22,699 nt of DNA from Syntrophomonas_B sp035447945 (GCA_035447945.1 DAOTHZ010000033.1:1-22699); one strand, 5' to 3'; positions 6,894 to 15,320 are shown, counted from the stretch's first letter. Notes: generated by a model not told the origin, from the sequence alone. Translations and numbers: made by a program.

Positions 6894-8246
6894 TTGAATT
6901 TGCAGGAAATGTACAAAAAGAAACTGATGTCAGCCGAGGAGGCCGTCAAACTGGTCAAAAACCATACCGAAGTGTGGATCGGAATTGCCGTGCCCGTCCC
7001 GCTGGCGCTGGTCAATGCCCTGGTGGACCGGGAACCCGAAGTCGAGGATATCACCATCAATCATATCGTCGATATTCATCCCCACAACACCTGGCATAAA
7101 CTCGACCGCGACACCAACATCCGGGTGGATTGCGGCTATCCTTCCGCCAGTCGGGACAAAGTCGTCTGCGGTGACTTCACCATATCTCCTATTCGTTTTC
7201 ATGAAATGCCCAAGATTTATACCAATGAAAACTTCCGGCCGATGCATGTTGCCATGCTCAACGTAACCCCCATGGACCAACACGGCTATTTCTGTCTGGG
7301 GCTGGGCGCAGATACCACCGTGGCCATTGCCCAGAATGCGGCCCGCAAACGCCGCGCCGGGGACGACCGCTATACCGTGCTGGCCCAGGTCAACCAGCAG
7401 GTTCCCCGCAGCCGGGGTCTCAACTACATCCACATCTCCGAAGTCGATGCCATTGTGGAACAGGATCAGGATCTGGCAGTGTTGCCGGAATCCGGGCCCC
7501 TGTCCCCGGAGGAAAACACCATCGGCCATTACTGCGCGGAATTCGTCAAGGACGGTTCCACCCTGCAGCTGGGCATCGGCAGTATCCCCAATGCGGTGGC
7601 CCTGGCTTTTCTGGAAACCCATGTTCGCGACCTGGGCATTCATTCGGAAATGGCCTGCGACAACATGATCGATCTGTGGGAAAATGAAGTGGTGACCAAT
7701 CGCCGCAAAACCTTTATGCCGTATCGTTCCATCTTTACCTTTGCCATGGGCACCAAAAAACTCTATGACTGGATCGATGATAATCCGGGAGTGGAATTCC
7801 ACCCCGTCAATTTTGTCAACAACCCGCATATCATCGGCAAGAACGACAACATGGTCTCCATCAACGCTTGTCTGCAGGTCGATCTCACCGGCCAAATCTG
7901 CTCGGAATCCATGGGTTACAAACAGTATACCCATCCCGGCGGACAACTCGACTTTGTGGATGGAGCTTTTCAATCCAAAGGCGGGGTTTCCATCATCGCC
8001 ACGCCAGCCGTAGCCTACCCGCGCAGCAACAACGGCCAGCCTGTTTCCAAGATTTCCCCGCAGATCACCCCCGGGGGCATCATCACCACCCCCCGCTCCT
8101 GCGCGGATTATGTCGTCACCGAATACGGTCCGGCCAAAATCAAAGGCCAGTCGGTCAGACAGCGGGTAAAAAACATTATCAATGTGGCCCACCCCGATTT
8201 CCGGGATGAGCTGCGCTTTGAAGCCCGCCGCCGGGATTTGATTTAA
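6894..8246 (+). CDS. Acetyl-CoA hydrolase/transferase family (4-hydroxybutyrate or butyrate CoA-transferase-like)
   Basis: Members move CoA between carboxylic acids (for example acetate and butyrate or 4-hydroxybutyrate) through a glutamyl-CoA intermediate. The 450-residue length suits the family. The glycine motif GIGSIP is at 227-232, the probable catalytic glutamate is E252 in GIHSEM, and GGQLDFVDGA lies at 349-358, close to the GGQVDF form seen in butyrate/4-hydroxybutyrate enzymes. The start is TTG (6894-6896); the N-terminus MNLQEMYKKK aligns with MNYQEMYQRK of the ATG-started paralogue at 15668, and AGGGGTGG lies just upstream. The substrate cannot be fixed from sequence. A terminator follows at 8436-8469. 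Confidence 0.9.
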   Translation: MNLQEMYKKKLMSAEEAVKLVKNHTEVWIGIAVPVPLALVNALVDREPEVEDITINHIVDIHPHNTWHKLDRDTNIRVDCGYPSASRDKVVCGDFTISPIRFHEMPKIYTNENFRPMHVAMLNVTPMDQHGYFCLGLGADTTVAIAQNAARKRRAGDDRYTVLAQVNQQVPRSRGLNYIHISEVDAIVEQDQDLAVLPESGPLSPEENTIGHYCAEFVKDGSTLQLGIGSIPNAVALAFLETHVRDLGIHSEMACDNMIDLWENEVVTNRRKTFMPYRSIFTFAMGTKKLYDWIDDNPGVEFHPVNFVNNPHIIGKNDNMVSINACLQVDLTGQICSESMGYKQYTHPGGQLDFVDGAFQSKGGVSIIATPAVAYPRSNNGQPVSKISPQITPGGIITTPRSCADYVVTEYGPAKIKGQSVRQRVKNIINVAHPDFRDELRFEARRRDLI

Positions 8247-8435
8247 CCGTCCTGCACACCTGCCGTCCCGTGGGCTGAGCATTTAACTGCCGGGTGGTCT
8301 GGCGGTTGGCGGACGGCATGATCAATCGTTGCACCGTTAGCGGGCCGTTTTGTCGCATCGTTTGGCTGGTCGGTTGGCTGGTTGTACAGTCACCCGGCAT
8401 CATGGACGGATGATAACACCTGCCTGGCAACAAAA
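8247..8435. other. Intergenic stretch 3' of the CoA-transferase gene
   Basis: No credible coding frame, operator or RNA was recognised. It contains G/T-rich runs with repeated GGC/GGT words. It ends in the bidirectional terminator at 8436-8469. Confidence 0.4.
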
Positions 8436-8469
8436 AAAGTGTCCGGAGCAAACCTTCTCTGGACACTTT
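8436..8469. terminator. Bidirectional intrinsic terminator
   Basis: AAAGTGTCC (8436-8444) pairs with GGACACTTT (8461-8469), extended by an inner GAG/CTC. An A run precedes the stem and a T-rich run follows it. It separates the plus-strand CoA-transferase gene from the minus-strand cyclic-di-GMP gene. Confidence 0.8.
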
Positions 8470-8542
8470 ATCATTTTTATTTCCTCCGACCTTGCTTGCC
8501 CAGCCTTTTTCCTTGGCTGCACAGAAACACCGGACGTGAATC

Positions 8543-10699
8543 TTAGCCGCACGATGCGTTGATAAAAATCTCCACGATGCGGGGATCAAATTGCGTGCCG
8601 GCGAATTGTTTCAGTTCCTCCAGCGCCTCCTCCCGGGAGACGGCATGACGGTAAACCCGGTCAGAGGTCATGGCATCATAGGCGTCAATGACCGACAAAA
8701 TGCGGGACAGCAGCGGGATGTTCTCCCCGGCCAGACCTTGCGGATAACCCGACCCGTCCCAGCGCTCATGATGACTGAGGATATATTCTGCGATGGGCAT
8801 CAATTCATGGGTGGACATGGCAATGCGAAAGCCGATTTCCGGGTGTTTGCGCATTTCCTTCCACTCTTCTTCGTTCAAGGGTGTTTCTTTGTTCAAAACC
8901 CGTCGATCTATCCCCAGCTTGCCGATGTCATGCAGCGTCGCCAGCAATTCCAGTTTGCCCATCTCATCATTGGAAAGCTGCAGCCTGGCCCCAATCCGGC
9001 GTGACATTTCCAACAGCCGGTTGGCATGCGCCTCGGTTTCGTGACTGATGTTGAACATGGTGGATTTCATGGCGGCAATGATGGAACCATGGGAACTCTT
9101 GTGTTCCAGCAGCTTACGCCGGTACATGATGTCTTCAGCCGACTTGATGACCTGGTTGATATCCTCTGACCAAGATTCTTTGGTATCGAACCCCAGGGAG
9201 ACGCTCATATAATTCTCTTCCTGGATGCGGAACTCGTCCCGGAATGCCGATTCGATTTGCTTGAACAGGGCCTGGGCCTCTTCCCGGCTGGTGTTCGGCA
9301 TGAGAATGGTGAACTCGTCCCCGCCGGTACGCGCCAGCATATCACCCTCCCGGCAGCAGGCCGCCATAACCCGGGCCGTTTCCCGAATCAGCTGGTCCCC
9401 AATCTCATGGCCCAGGGCATCGTTGATCAGTTTCAAGCCGTTGATATCCGCGATAATGACCGATAAAGGCAGGTTTTCAGCGCGATCCAGACGCAGCTTC
9501 TCCGCTTCAAAATAGCGACGATTGTAGAGTCCGGTCAAATAATCATGCGCGTTGGTATACAGCAGGCTGCGTTCACTTTCCTGCAGTTCCCTGATCATCC
9601 GATAGCGTTCAGTGATATCTTCGAGCAGGCACAAATACTCCCGCACCAGACCCTGCTCGTCAAAAGTCAGCGGGGCAATGATCATTTTTACCCATACCGC
9701 CTTGCCATCCGGTTTGATGAATCTTTTGTCCATCTCATAACCATCGTTTTGCCCGGCTTTAAACTGCGCAAACAGTGCCAGGTCTTGCGGCAAATCGTCG
9801 GGATGGGTCATTTCCTTCCAATTGAGGGCAGCCAATTCCGTAAAGGAGCGGCCGAGAATCTGCTCAAACTGCTGATTCATCACCGAGATAAAACGAAAGT
9901 CGCTGACAATTGCGATGCCGATCGGCGCTTTTTCAAAAACCCGGCGGAACAGTTCTTCACTCTCACCCAGTTTGCGGGTCATCACCGCCAGCTTGTCCCG
10001 TTCCTGACGGAGAAGTTCGTTGCTGACGGTTTTGCGGTAATAGGCGTTAAATGCCAACAAAAGCCCGATCACCAGGGCCGCCGCATATCCTGTATTGAGC
10101 AAAGGTTCGGCATACCATTGCCAAGCCGGATAATCAATGCCAAAAGCGGCCAGCGTCTGTCCGCTGTGCGGATTGATGACCGGAACGGTAACCGTGACCC
10201 ATGTTCCCCATTGATCCTTCACCAGCGGGGTGATAATCGATTCTCCTTGTCGCAGCCGGTTGAAATCCTGCTCTGAATACCCGTCATACGCCTGCCCGGG
10301 AGGAGAATAGGCCGGTGACTCCGGTGGTTCGGAATCCGCCAGAAAATAAACGCGGCCATCATGATACACGAAGAGATAGGCAAAACGCATTTTCCCGTTG
10401 CGCTCGACAAAGGTAGTCAGTTCCTCCTTCAGAGCGGAATAGGCAGGTTTGTCAATGTCCGCGGGGGTGGCCTCCAGCTCGTCAAGGATTTCCAGCCCGA
10501 TAAAAGCCTCGAAGGCCTGGGCCAGATTAATTGCCTCCGTTTCGCTGCGATGAATATAATGCAGATAGGTGTAGGCAATAAAAAGCAATCCGGCCAGCAG
10601 AACAAGCACCAGATACAGTCTGAACCTGACCCGGGCTGGTTGATTTTTATTGAAATTTTCTGCAGAATGAGCCGTGCCTTGACGCTTAGGGCGGTTCAT
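8543..10699 (-). CDS. Membrane PAS-GGDEF-HD-GYP cyclic-di-GMP signalling protein
   Basis: This protein carries both a cyclic-di-GMP synthase domain and a cyclic-di-GMP phosphodiesterase domain. In 718 residues from the ATG at 10697-10699 it has TM1 (about 27-46), a roughly 150-residue extracytoplasmic sensor of probable Cache type, TM2 (about 204-221), a PAS domain (about 247-365), a GGDEF domain with intact GGDEF (459-463) and an inhibitory I-site R450-E-G-D453 five residues before it, and an HD-GYP domain with HD (590-591) and GYP (651-653). All key residues look intact, so both activities are possible. The in-frame TTG at 10724-10726 has no ribosome site; the ATG has AGGAAGGA, but about 13 bases away, so the start is uncertain. 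No partner gene is adjacent. Confidence 0.93.
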   Translation of the reverse strand: MNRPKRQGTAHSAENFNKNQPARVRFRLYLVLVLLAGLLFIAYTYLHYIHRSETEAINLAQAFEAFIGLEILDELEATPADIDKPAYSALKEELTTFVERNGKMRFAYLFVYHDGRVYFLADSEPPESPAYSPPGQAYDGYSEQDFNRLRQGESIITPLVKDQWGTWVTVTVPVINPHSGQTLAAFGIDYPAWQWYAEPLLNTGYAAALVIGLLLAFNAYYRKTVSNELLRQERDKLAVMTRKLGESEELFRRVFEKAPIGIAIVSDFRFISVMNQQFEQILGRSFTELAALNWKEMTHPDDLPQDLALFAQFKAGQNDGYEMDKRFIKPDGKAVWVKMIIAPLTFDEQGLVREYLCLLEDITERYRMIRELQESERSLLYTNAHDYLTGLYNRRYFEAEKLRLDRAENLPLSVIIADINGLKLINDALGHEIGDQLIRETARVMAACCREGDMLARTGGDEFTILMPNTSREEAQALFKQIESAFRDEFRIQEENYMSVSLGFDTKESWSEDINQVIKSAEDIMYRRKLLEHKSSHGSIIAAMKSTMFNISHETEAHANRLLEMSRRIGARLQLSNDEMGKLELLATLHDIGKLGIDRRVLNKETPLNEEEWKEMRKHPEIGFRIAMSTHELMPIAEYILSHHERWDGSGYPQGLAGENIPLLSRILSVIDAYDAMTSDRVYRHAVSREEALEELKQFAGTQFDPRIVEIFINASCG

Positions 10700-10817
10700 T
10701 GTTATGAAACAGTCCTTCCTGATCAAATGTGAAAAACCACAGGTAGTAAGAAAATATAGAACGAACGTTGACAGGTACAGTAACCGGAAAAACCCTGGTA
10801 CTTATAGGAAAGCCTCT

Positions 10818-11606
10818 TTAGTTGGCAAAGTCAATATTTAAAAGTTCTTCATCCTCGAGCTCCAACATGGCGGTCGGCCCCAGCCAGGTCAGGGTAAGCG
10901 TCCCTTTGTCGGCCAGGTCCCAGTTGGTTTGCTGGATCGTGAGGGAAGGGACAAAGGAAAAGCGCGGCGGATTGGCCAGACGGGCCCGGCTCAATCCCTG
11001 GATCGTGTCGGCCAGACAGGCGGAGCCGCGCACCGAGACGATCAGATCAGGCCGGTTTAAATGACCGAAAATATCCTCTGCCACCAGCGCCATGCGCACC
11101 GCCAGCTGCAAATGCAGACATTCCTCCTGGTGATGGGCAATGGCCCGGCGCAGCATTTGGTTCTGGCGGTATTCGCGGTTTTTTCCCGGGATATAGGAAG
11201 TGACGGGAGAAAAGACAATGTCGTTTTCAAAATAGGGCTTGATATCGATCACCGGCGTTCCGTCGACAGCGTCGAGTTTCTCCAGGAACAGCCGATGGCC
11301 CTCGCGTTTTATCAATTTGGTCAGGGACATGGCGACTGGATTGGGACGGCTGGCAGCCCGCAGGGCAAACACTCCGTATTCAGGCAAATCACGGTTGACA
11401 CCGGGCGGAGTCACCAGATTGCTGCGGTCTGATTGATGAAACCAGGATAGGATCCAGAGGTGTGAATTCTCTTCAATGCGCAGCAGCGCAGCTTCATACG
11501 GCGGCAGGATTTCAATGACGGCAGGCACGCCGCCGGCTGGCATCTCCTTGGCTGTCTTCACGGATGAAACCACCCGGCCTACAGGATTGAGACAGATATT
11601 CTCCAA
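10818..11606 (-). CDS. trmO: TrmO/TsaA-type tRNA t6A37 methyltransferase with extra C-terminal domain
   Basis: TrmO N6-methylates threonylcarbamoyl-adenosine 37 of tRNA-Thr. The N-terminal part (about residues 1-145) has the TsaA-like features NPVGRVVSS, SHLWILSWFH, GVFALRAASRPNPVAMSL and DGTPVIDIKPY. The C-terminal part (about 155-245) is additional: AHHQEECLHLQLAVRMAL and GSACLADTIQGLS resemble the FmdE-type domain (H...C near the start, then C-x2-D-x-I-Q), which in other proteins binds metal. That assignment is from pattern memory and is tentative. The start is a TTG (11604-11606) with a GGGGGAGAGGG site upstream. It follows the barstar gene but has its own promoter. Confidence 0.85.
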   Translation of the reverse strand: MENICLNPVGRVVSSVKTAKEMPAGGVPAVIEILPPYEAALLRIEENSHLWILSWFHQSDRSNLVTPPGVNRDLPEYGVFALRAASRPNPVAMSLTKLIKREGHRLFLEKLDAVDGTPVIDIKPYFENDIVFSPVTSYIPGKNREYRQNQMLRRAIAHHQEECLHLQLAVRMALVAEDIFGHLNRPDLIVSVRGSACLADTIQGLSRARLANPPRFSFVPSLTIQQTNWDLADKGTLTLTWLGPTAMLELEDEELLNIDFAN

Positions 11607-11642
11607 CTGCCCTCTCCCCCTCCAGAAGATTTGCTTTTAATC

Positions 11643-11671
11643 ATAATAACATATGATTCTCCCGGTGACAG
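11643..11671 (-). promoter_or_regulatory. Promoter for the TrmO-type gene
   Basis: The minus strand reads CTGTCA (11666-11671), 17 bases, then TATTAT (11643-11648), with an extended TG before the -10. It lies about 37 bases before the TTG start. Confidence 0.55.
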
Positions 11672-11722
11672 CAGAATGATGTAATTTTATTCAATCCCGC
11701 CATTATTTTCAGAACATTCAAT

Positions 11723-11749
11723 AAGTTTATGCGTCAGGCGTATTAACTT
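11723..11749. terminator. Inverted repeat 3' of the barstar gene, possible terminator
   Basis: A 27-base imperfect palindrome (AAGTT...AACTT with an ATGCG/CGTAT-type inner stem) lies 15 bases after the barstar stop codon. No U tract follows it on the minus strand, so termination is only a possibility. Confidence 0.3.
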
Positions 11750-11763
11750 ATGGAATTTTCTGA

Positions 11764-12039
11764 TTATTCGTCTTCGATGATGAGGTGGAGGTTGCTGTTG
11801 GACGCGGCGGCTTCCCACAATAGTTCCAGGAGAGCGTCTCCGTATGCGCCCAAATTGGCCAGCATGGCTGGCAGATTAGTGAAATAGACGGTTTTTTCAG
11901 AGAAATCGCTGACCAGACAATCCCACAAGGCGTCCAGATTGCCGCCGTAGTAATCGGGCAGGGACAGGGCTTGCTGGAGATGACGATGGGTGGTTTGGGG
12001 GTCGGTCATGACAGCGCCGTTCAGGTAAAACTCCTGCAT
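11764..12039 (-). CDS. Barstar-family ribonuclease inhibitor
   Basis: Barstar is a small cytoplasmic protein that blocks the active site of barnase-type ribonucleases. The 91 residues match the family length and contain LPDYYGGNLDALWDCL (27-42), nearly identical to the barstar helix-2 segment. D36 and D40 correspond to barstar D35 and D39, which contact barnase. The ATG at 12037-12039 has a strong AGGAGG upstream. The barnase-like gene lies 210 bp upstream on the same strand, so this is presumably its immunity partner, made in the cytoplasm while the enzyme is exported. Confidence 0.93.
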   Translation of the reverse strand: MQEFYLNGAVMTDPQTTHRHLQQALSLPDYYGGNLDALWDCLVSDFSEKTVYFTNLPAMLANLGAYGDALLELLWEAAASNSNLHLIIEDE

Positions 12040-12249
12040 ATTTATACTTCCTCCTTTATATTACGTATTACGGAAATGGCCGGGAATAATCGTCACCCCG
12101 CAGCTGATGAAACCAGGCTCGCTCCAGCCAACCATGCTGTATCAGATAATCCGGACGCCATCCCGTTGCGGGAAGTTCTGCCAATGGTGGTTGTTTTGGC
12201 TGATTCCCGGTCTTGTTGCGGTTTAATCCCTGGTGGATGGCGCCGCGGT
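12040..12249 (-). other. Gap between barnase and barstar genes with a possible 38-residue frame
   Basis: On the minus strand a TTG-started frame (12068-12184) would encode 38 residues rich in W and charged residues, including GWRPDYLIQHGWLERAW and ending in SRPFP. It looks protein-like, but there is no clear ribosome site and I do not recognise it. It could be a remnant or a chance frame. Confidence 0.2.
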
Positions 12250-12765
12250 TTAATACAATTGCTGAAAGGTCTGGTAATGGTCAGCGGAATAAAATATCAA
12301 GCCGTCGTTGGAATAGACGATGCGTTCCGCCCCGCGGTAACCGCCCCGGTAATTGATGTCGCACTCATAGTATTGGCGGCCCGAAGCCTTGGGCAAAAAG
12401 CCTTCCCGGTTGCCGAAACGATCACCGCCAATCGACATTTGTTCGGTGACTTCCCAGAGATTGCCCTCGGCATTGTTCCAGCCGAGCTGCTGCGCTTCTG
12501 CCTTGGTGAGATAATTCGGCGGCAGTTCATGATACTGATGCAGGTACGCGGCCACTGCTTCCGGAGTGGAATAGCGCTGCCCTGCCTGTACGGTAACTGC
12601 CGCTGTTTCCGACGAGGGTTGGCCGGCCTCTGTTTGACTGGTCTGCTGCGGCGCAGGCGCAGATGGTTGCTCATAAACGGGTGCCTGACAGCCGGACAAA
12701 CATGCCAGTGCCAGCAGGAGGGCGATCATAATGGCCCATGACCGGATTGGTTTGCGTTGCAACAT
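12250..12765 (-). CDS. Barnase-family ribonuclease, predicted lipoprotein
   Basis: Barnase-type enzymes are extracellular guanyl-preferring RNases. Residues 65-171 align along the whole barnase fold. The active-site set is intact: K88 (barnase K27), E134 (E73), R144 (R83), R148 (R87) and H163 (H102), with SIGGDRFGNREGFLP in the middle. The N-terminus (1-26) is a lipoprotein signal ending LACLSGC, so C26 should be lipidated and the enzyme held at the outer face of the membrane by a linker (27-62) rich in P, Q, S and T. Classic barnase is freely secreted, so the anchor is unusual. The ATG at 12763-12765 has AAAGGAG at 6 bases; the frame's longer N-terminal extension crosses the promoter and is not real. 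Confidence 0.93.
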   Translation of the reverse strand: MLQRKPIRSWAIMIALLLALACLSGCQAPVYEQPSAPAPQQTSQTEAGQPSSETAAVTVQAGQRYSTPEAVAAYLHQYHELPPNYLTKAEAQQLGWNNAEGNLWEVTEQMSIGGDRFGNREGFLPKASGRQYYECDINYRGGYRGAERIVYSNDGLIFYSADHYQTFQQLY

Positions 12766-12814
12766 GCGGTCTCCTTTTGGATACGAATTTCTGCTTACGA
12801 TCCTTGCTTCTTGG

Positions 12815-12843
12815 ACTATATATAAAAAAAGCGCAGGCGTCAA
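12815..12843 (-). promoter_or_regulatory. Sigma-A promoter of the barnase-like gene
   Basis: The minus strand reads TTGACG (12838-12843), 17 bases, then TATAGT (12815-12820), a near-consensus promoter about 50 bases before the start codon. It should be strong, which suggests constitutive or high expression. Confidence 0.75.
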
Positions 12844-12855
12844 ATACCAGTGTTC

Positions 12856-12894
12856 ATACAAGGGCACATGAGAACGCACAAGGTGCGTTTGTAT
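12856..12894. other. Inverted repeat 3' of the PAS kinase gene
   Basis: ATACAAGGGCAC (12856-12867) pairs with GTGCGTTTGTAT (12883-12894), with one mismatch and one wobble. An alternative inner stem is AACGCAC/GTGCGTT (12873-12889). It could terminate the kinase transcript or act as an operator upstream of the barnase promoter; no U tract is evident. Confidence 0.35.
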
Positions 12895-12925
12895 CTGTGT
12901 TGGCAATAAGGCAGACCGGCCAAGC

Positions 12926-14515
12926 TTAGGCTTCGGCGGCGGTGATGGAGTCTGCGGCTGAATCGGTTGGAAAACGGACGAAGAAAGCCGTGCCCTGGGC
13001 ACCGGTTTCATAATCGATGTGAGCCCGATGGCGGGCGGCAATGCTGTAACAAACCGACAGACCGAGGCCGGTACCGGATTCTTTAGTGGTGAAAAAGGGC
13101 GTGGGCAGTTTTTCCGCTACTTCTTCCGGTATCCCGGTTCCTTGATCCCGGACATAGAGCACCACTTCACGGCCTTCCACACAAGTCCCGATGGCGAGCT
13201 CACCATGAGACCCCATGGCTTCCAGCCCGTTGCGGGCCAGGTTCAGGATCAACTGACGAATCTCATTTTCATAGAGATGCAGCAGCGGTACGTTGCCCAA
13301 CTCCAGATGAATACTGATCTCGCGTTGGTTGGCATCGGATCTGATCATGGGAGTCAGCGAAGCAATGATTTCATCCAGCGAAACCTGGTCCAGAAACAAC
13401 AATTTATCCCGGGCCATTCCCAAATAATCGCTGATGATGCCGTTGGCGCGATCGATCTCCTCGATCATAAGATCAAAATACTCCCCATCTTCCTGGTATC
13501 TTTCATAGTTGCGCATCATTTGCAGGAATCCCCGCACCGAAGTCATGGGATTGCGGATTTCATGACTGATGCTGGCGGCCATCTGGCCGATGATATTTAA
13601 ACGGTCCAGTTTCTCGAGTCCCGCTTCCATTTTCTTTTCCCGGCTGATGTCCCGCATCATGCAGATGCGGCACAGCTCATTGTCCAGATAGAGGGCCATA
13701 GAAGAAGCAGAAACAGTAATCAGCTGACCTGATTTTTTCCTGATCCGGTATTCCGCCGTATGCTCCTGGTTTATTTCCTCCAGTTCACGCCTTATTGAGT
13801 GATTGGTCAAGGGATCGTTTTCCCAAATACCCAATTCCATGGGGGTCCTATTGATGATCTCTGCGCGCGTATAGCCCATGCAATCGAGAAATCGCTGATT
13901 CACATCCAAATAAGTGCCGTCTTGCATACTGATGACACTGATCATCTCAGGACTGTTATGAAAAAGCAGCTGACAGCGCTTTTCCGACTTTTGCAGCTCT
14001 TCCATCAGCTGGTAGTGCTGCGTATGGTCAATGCTCGTCTCCAGAACCAGGTCAGCACCGTCCGTGTCCAAAAAGGGTATATTATATACTTCCACCTGTC
14101 GGCCGTCGGGGGTTGTCATGTGCCAGCGATGCGGCTGACCGGTCTCGAAAACTGCAAACGTCTCACAGTACGCACAGGGCTGATTCAAGCCGAAAATGTA
14201 TTCATAACAGGCTTGTCCGTTGGACTCACCGTGCTGATCTCGAAATGCCCGATTGGCAAAAATCACTTTGTGGTCCGGCGCAAACAAAGAGACATGAAAA
14301 GGCAGACTGTCCAATATGGCAAACAGCCTTTGTCTCTCTTTTGATAATTCCACTGTTCGGTTGATGAATTTCTCCGCCAGTTCACCTTCTGTTTTCTTTA
14401 ATTGCTCGATCGTCTGCAGCAGCCAGGTTCGATTCTTTTCCAATTCTGTGTTGCGTTGGCGGAGGTTGTGCAATTCTTGCAGCAGTTGATCATGCTTCAC
14501 TGGCAAGCGATCCAT
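12926..14515 (-). CDS. Soluble PAS-PAS histidine kinase, orphan and KinA-like
   Basis: This is a cytoplasmic sensor kinase with no response regulator next to it. In 529 residues it has an N-terminal coiled coil (about 5-65), PAS1 (about 67-165), PAS2 (about 180-295), a HisKA domain with H318 in SISHEIRNPMTSVRGF, and an ATPase domain (about 415-517) with NLARNGLEAM, DQGTGIP and GTGLGLSV. PAS1 contains C103, then PCAYC (C114 and C117), a cysteine arrangement seen in other PAS kinases that may bind a metal or sense redox state. There are no membrane segments. The ATG (14513-14515) has GGAGG at 8 bases; a longer TTG start would overlap the promoter. Orphan state, PAS content and a sigma-H-type promoter together suggest a sporulation-initiation kinase feeding Spo0A, an inference. 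Confidence 0.9.
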   Translation of the reverse strand: MDRLPVKHDQLLQELHNLRQRNTELEKNRTWLLQTIEQLKKTEGELAEKFINRTVELSKERQRLFAILDSLPFHVSLFAPDHKVIFANRAFRDQHGESNGQACYEYIFGLNQPCAYCETFAVFETGQPHRWHMTTPDGRQVEVYNIPFLDTDGADLVLETSIDHTQHYQLMEELQKSEKRCQLLFHNSPEMISVISMQDGTYLDVNQRFLDCMGYTRAEIINRTPMELGIWENDPLTNHSIRRELEEINQEHTAEYRIRKKSGQLITVSASSMALYLDNELCRICMMRDISREKKMEAGLEKLDRLNIIGQMAASISHEIRNPMTSVRGFLQMMRNYERYQEDGEYFDLMIEEIDRANGIISDYLGMARDKLLFLDQVSLDEIIASLTPMIRSDANQREISIHLELGNVPLLHLYENEIRQLILNLARNGLEAMGSHGELAIGTCVEGREVVLYVRDQGTGIPEEVAEKLPTPFFTTKESGTGLGLSVCYSIAARHRAHIDYETGAQGTAFFVRFPTDSAADSITAAEA

Positions 14516-14575
14516 TTTGCCATCCTCCAACCTGATTTGTATAGACCGTATTTTCGTATTGACGCTAATTTGATG

Positions 14576-14603
14576 ATTCTCTAAAGAATAAAAATATTCC
14601 TGC
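14576..14603 (-). promoter_or_regulatory. Sigma-H-type promoter of the PAS kinase gene
   Basis: The minus strand reads GCAGGAATA (14595-14603), 12 bases, then AGAGAAT (14576-14582). This matches every defined position of the Bacillus sigma-H consensus RNAGGAWWW-N11/12-RNNGAAT as I recall it. The start codon is about 55 bases downstream of the expected start site. Confidence 0.6.
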
Positions 14604-14774
14604 AAATCATATTTATTGTATTTTACTGTATATTTTATTAATGGGAAGTATTTCCATTATTATAAACACCCTCTGGCAGACGGACGCGCACCAAGTTATT
14701 TGCCAGTGGAGCAGGAAAAAGATCAATTTGTATTGAAGTATTTATTGATTGGCAGGAATACTGGAGGAAATAAA

Positions 14775-15320
14775 ATGCTCAATGATATTATCATAACGGT
14801 TCTGATCCTTTTAGGCGGGATTGCGATTTACTTTGCCCTGCTGGGCATGATCATACTGTACAACCGTTATATCGCTGCCCCTTCTCACCGGCAGCCCCTC
14901 ATGACGGAAAGGACTCGCCCGGAAGATGTCCCCCCGGCAGAAGCTGATTTGCAATCCCCAACAGGTGAAATGCAGGCAGACCCCTTGCCGGATTATGCCG
15001 ACTTTGCGGACAGACAGACTGAACGCCATCTGCCCGAGCCAGGCCGGACAGGATTAAAACTGCCGGCAGCCGGATTGCCCAAATGTAATATCCCCAAACT
15101 CAACCTGCCCAGGCCTGCCCGCACAAAAAAACGAACCCAGCCGCCGGAACCGGTCGACCCGGTGCGCAGGGAGCTAAAAAAACAGGAAGAAGCCTTCCGC
15201 CGCCGGATGCAGCAGCGAGATGAAGAATTGCTGCAGGAACTCAAACAGCGCCGGGAGGAGAGTCGTGTTGCCGGGCAACCTGACAGCAGCACGGAGCCTG
15301 TTCATCCCACGGGAATGTAA
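14775..15320 (+). CDS. Small membrane-anchored protein with charged coiled-coil tail
   Basis: The family is not recognised. The 181-residue product has one strong N-terminal membrane segment (about residues 3-31, from IIITVLILL to IILYNRY). A proline- and charge-rich linker follows, then a highly charged C-terminal helix (about 128-168, RRELKKQEEAFRRRMQQRD and on) that is a likely coiled coil. The ATG at 14775 has TGGAGG at good spacing; the longer frame from 14616 has none. It is divergent from the PAS kinase gene. It may be a cytoplasm-facing scaffold, but no function can be assigned. Confidence 0.7.
   Translation: MLNDIIITVLILLGGIAIYFALLGMIILYNRYIAAPSHRQPLMTERTRPEDVPPAEADLQSPTGEMQADPLPDYADFADRQTERHLPEPGRTGLKLPAAGLPKCNIPKLNLPRPARTKKRTQPPEPVDPVRRELKKQEEAFRRRMQQRDEELLQELKQRREESRVAGQPDSSTEPVHPTGM

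Noticed and set aside
6930..8282. A 450-residue open frame on the minus strand
   Set aside because: It is antisense to the whole CoA-transferase gene, which has clear family motifs. The frame is open because of the codon composition of the real gene and has no recognisable domain.
12766..13041. A 92-residue N-terminal extension of the barnase-like protein
   Set aside because: It runs through the near-consensus promoter at 12815-12843 and into the PAS kinase gene. The internal ATG has a good ribosome site followed by a proper lipoprotein signal.
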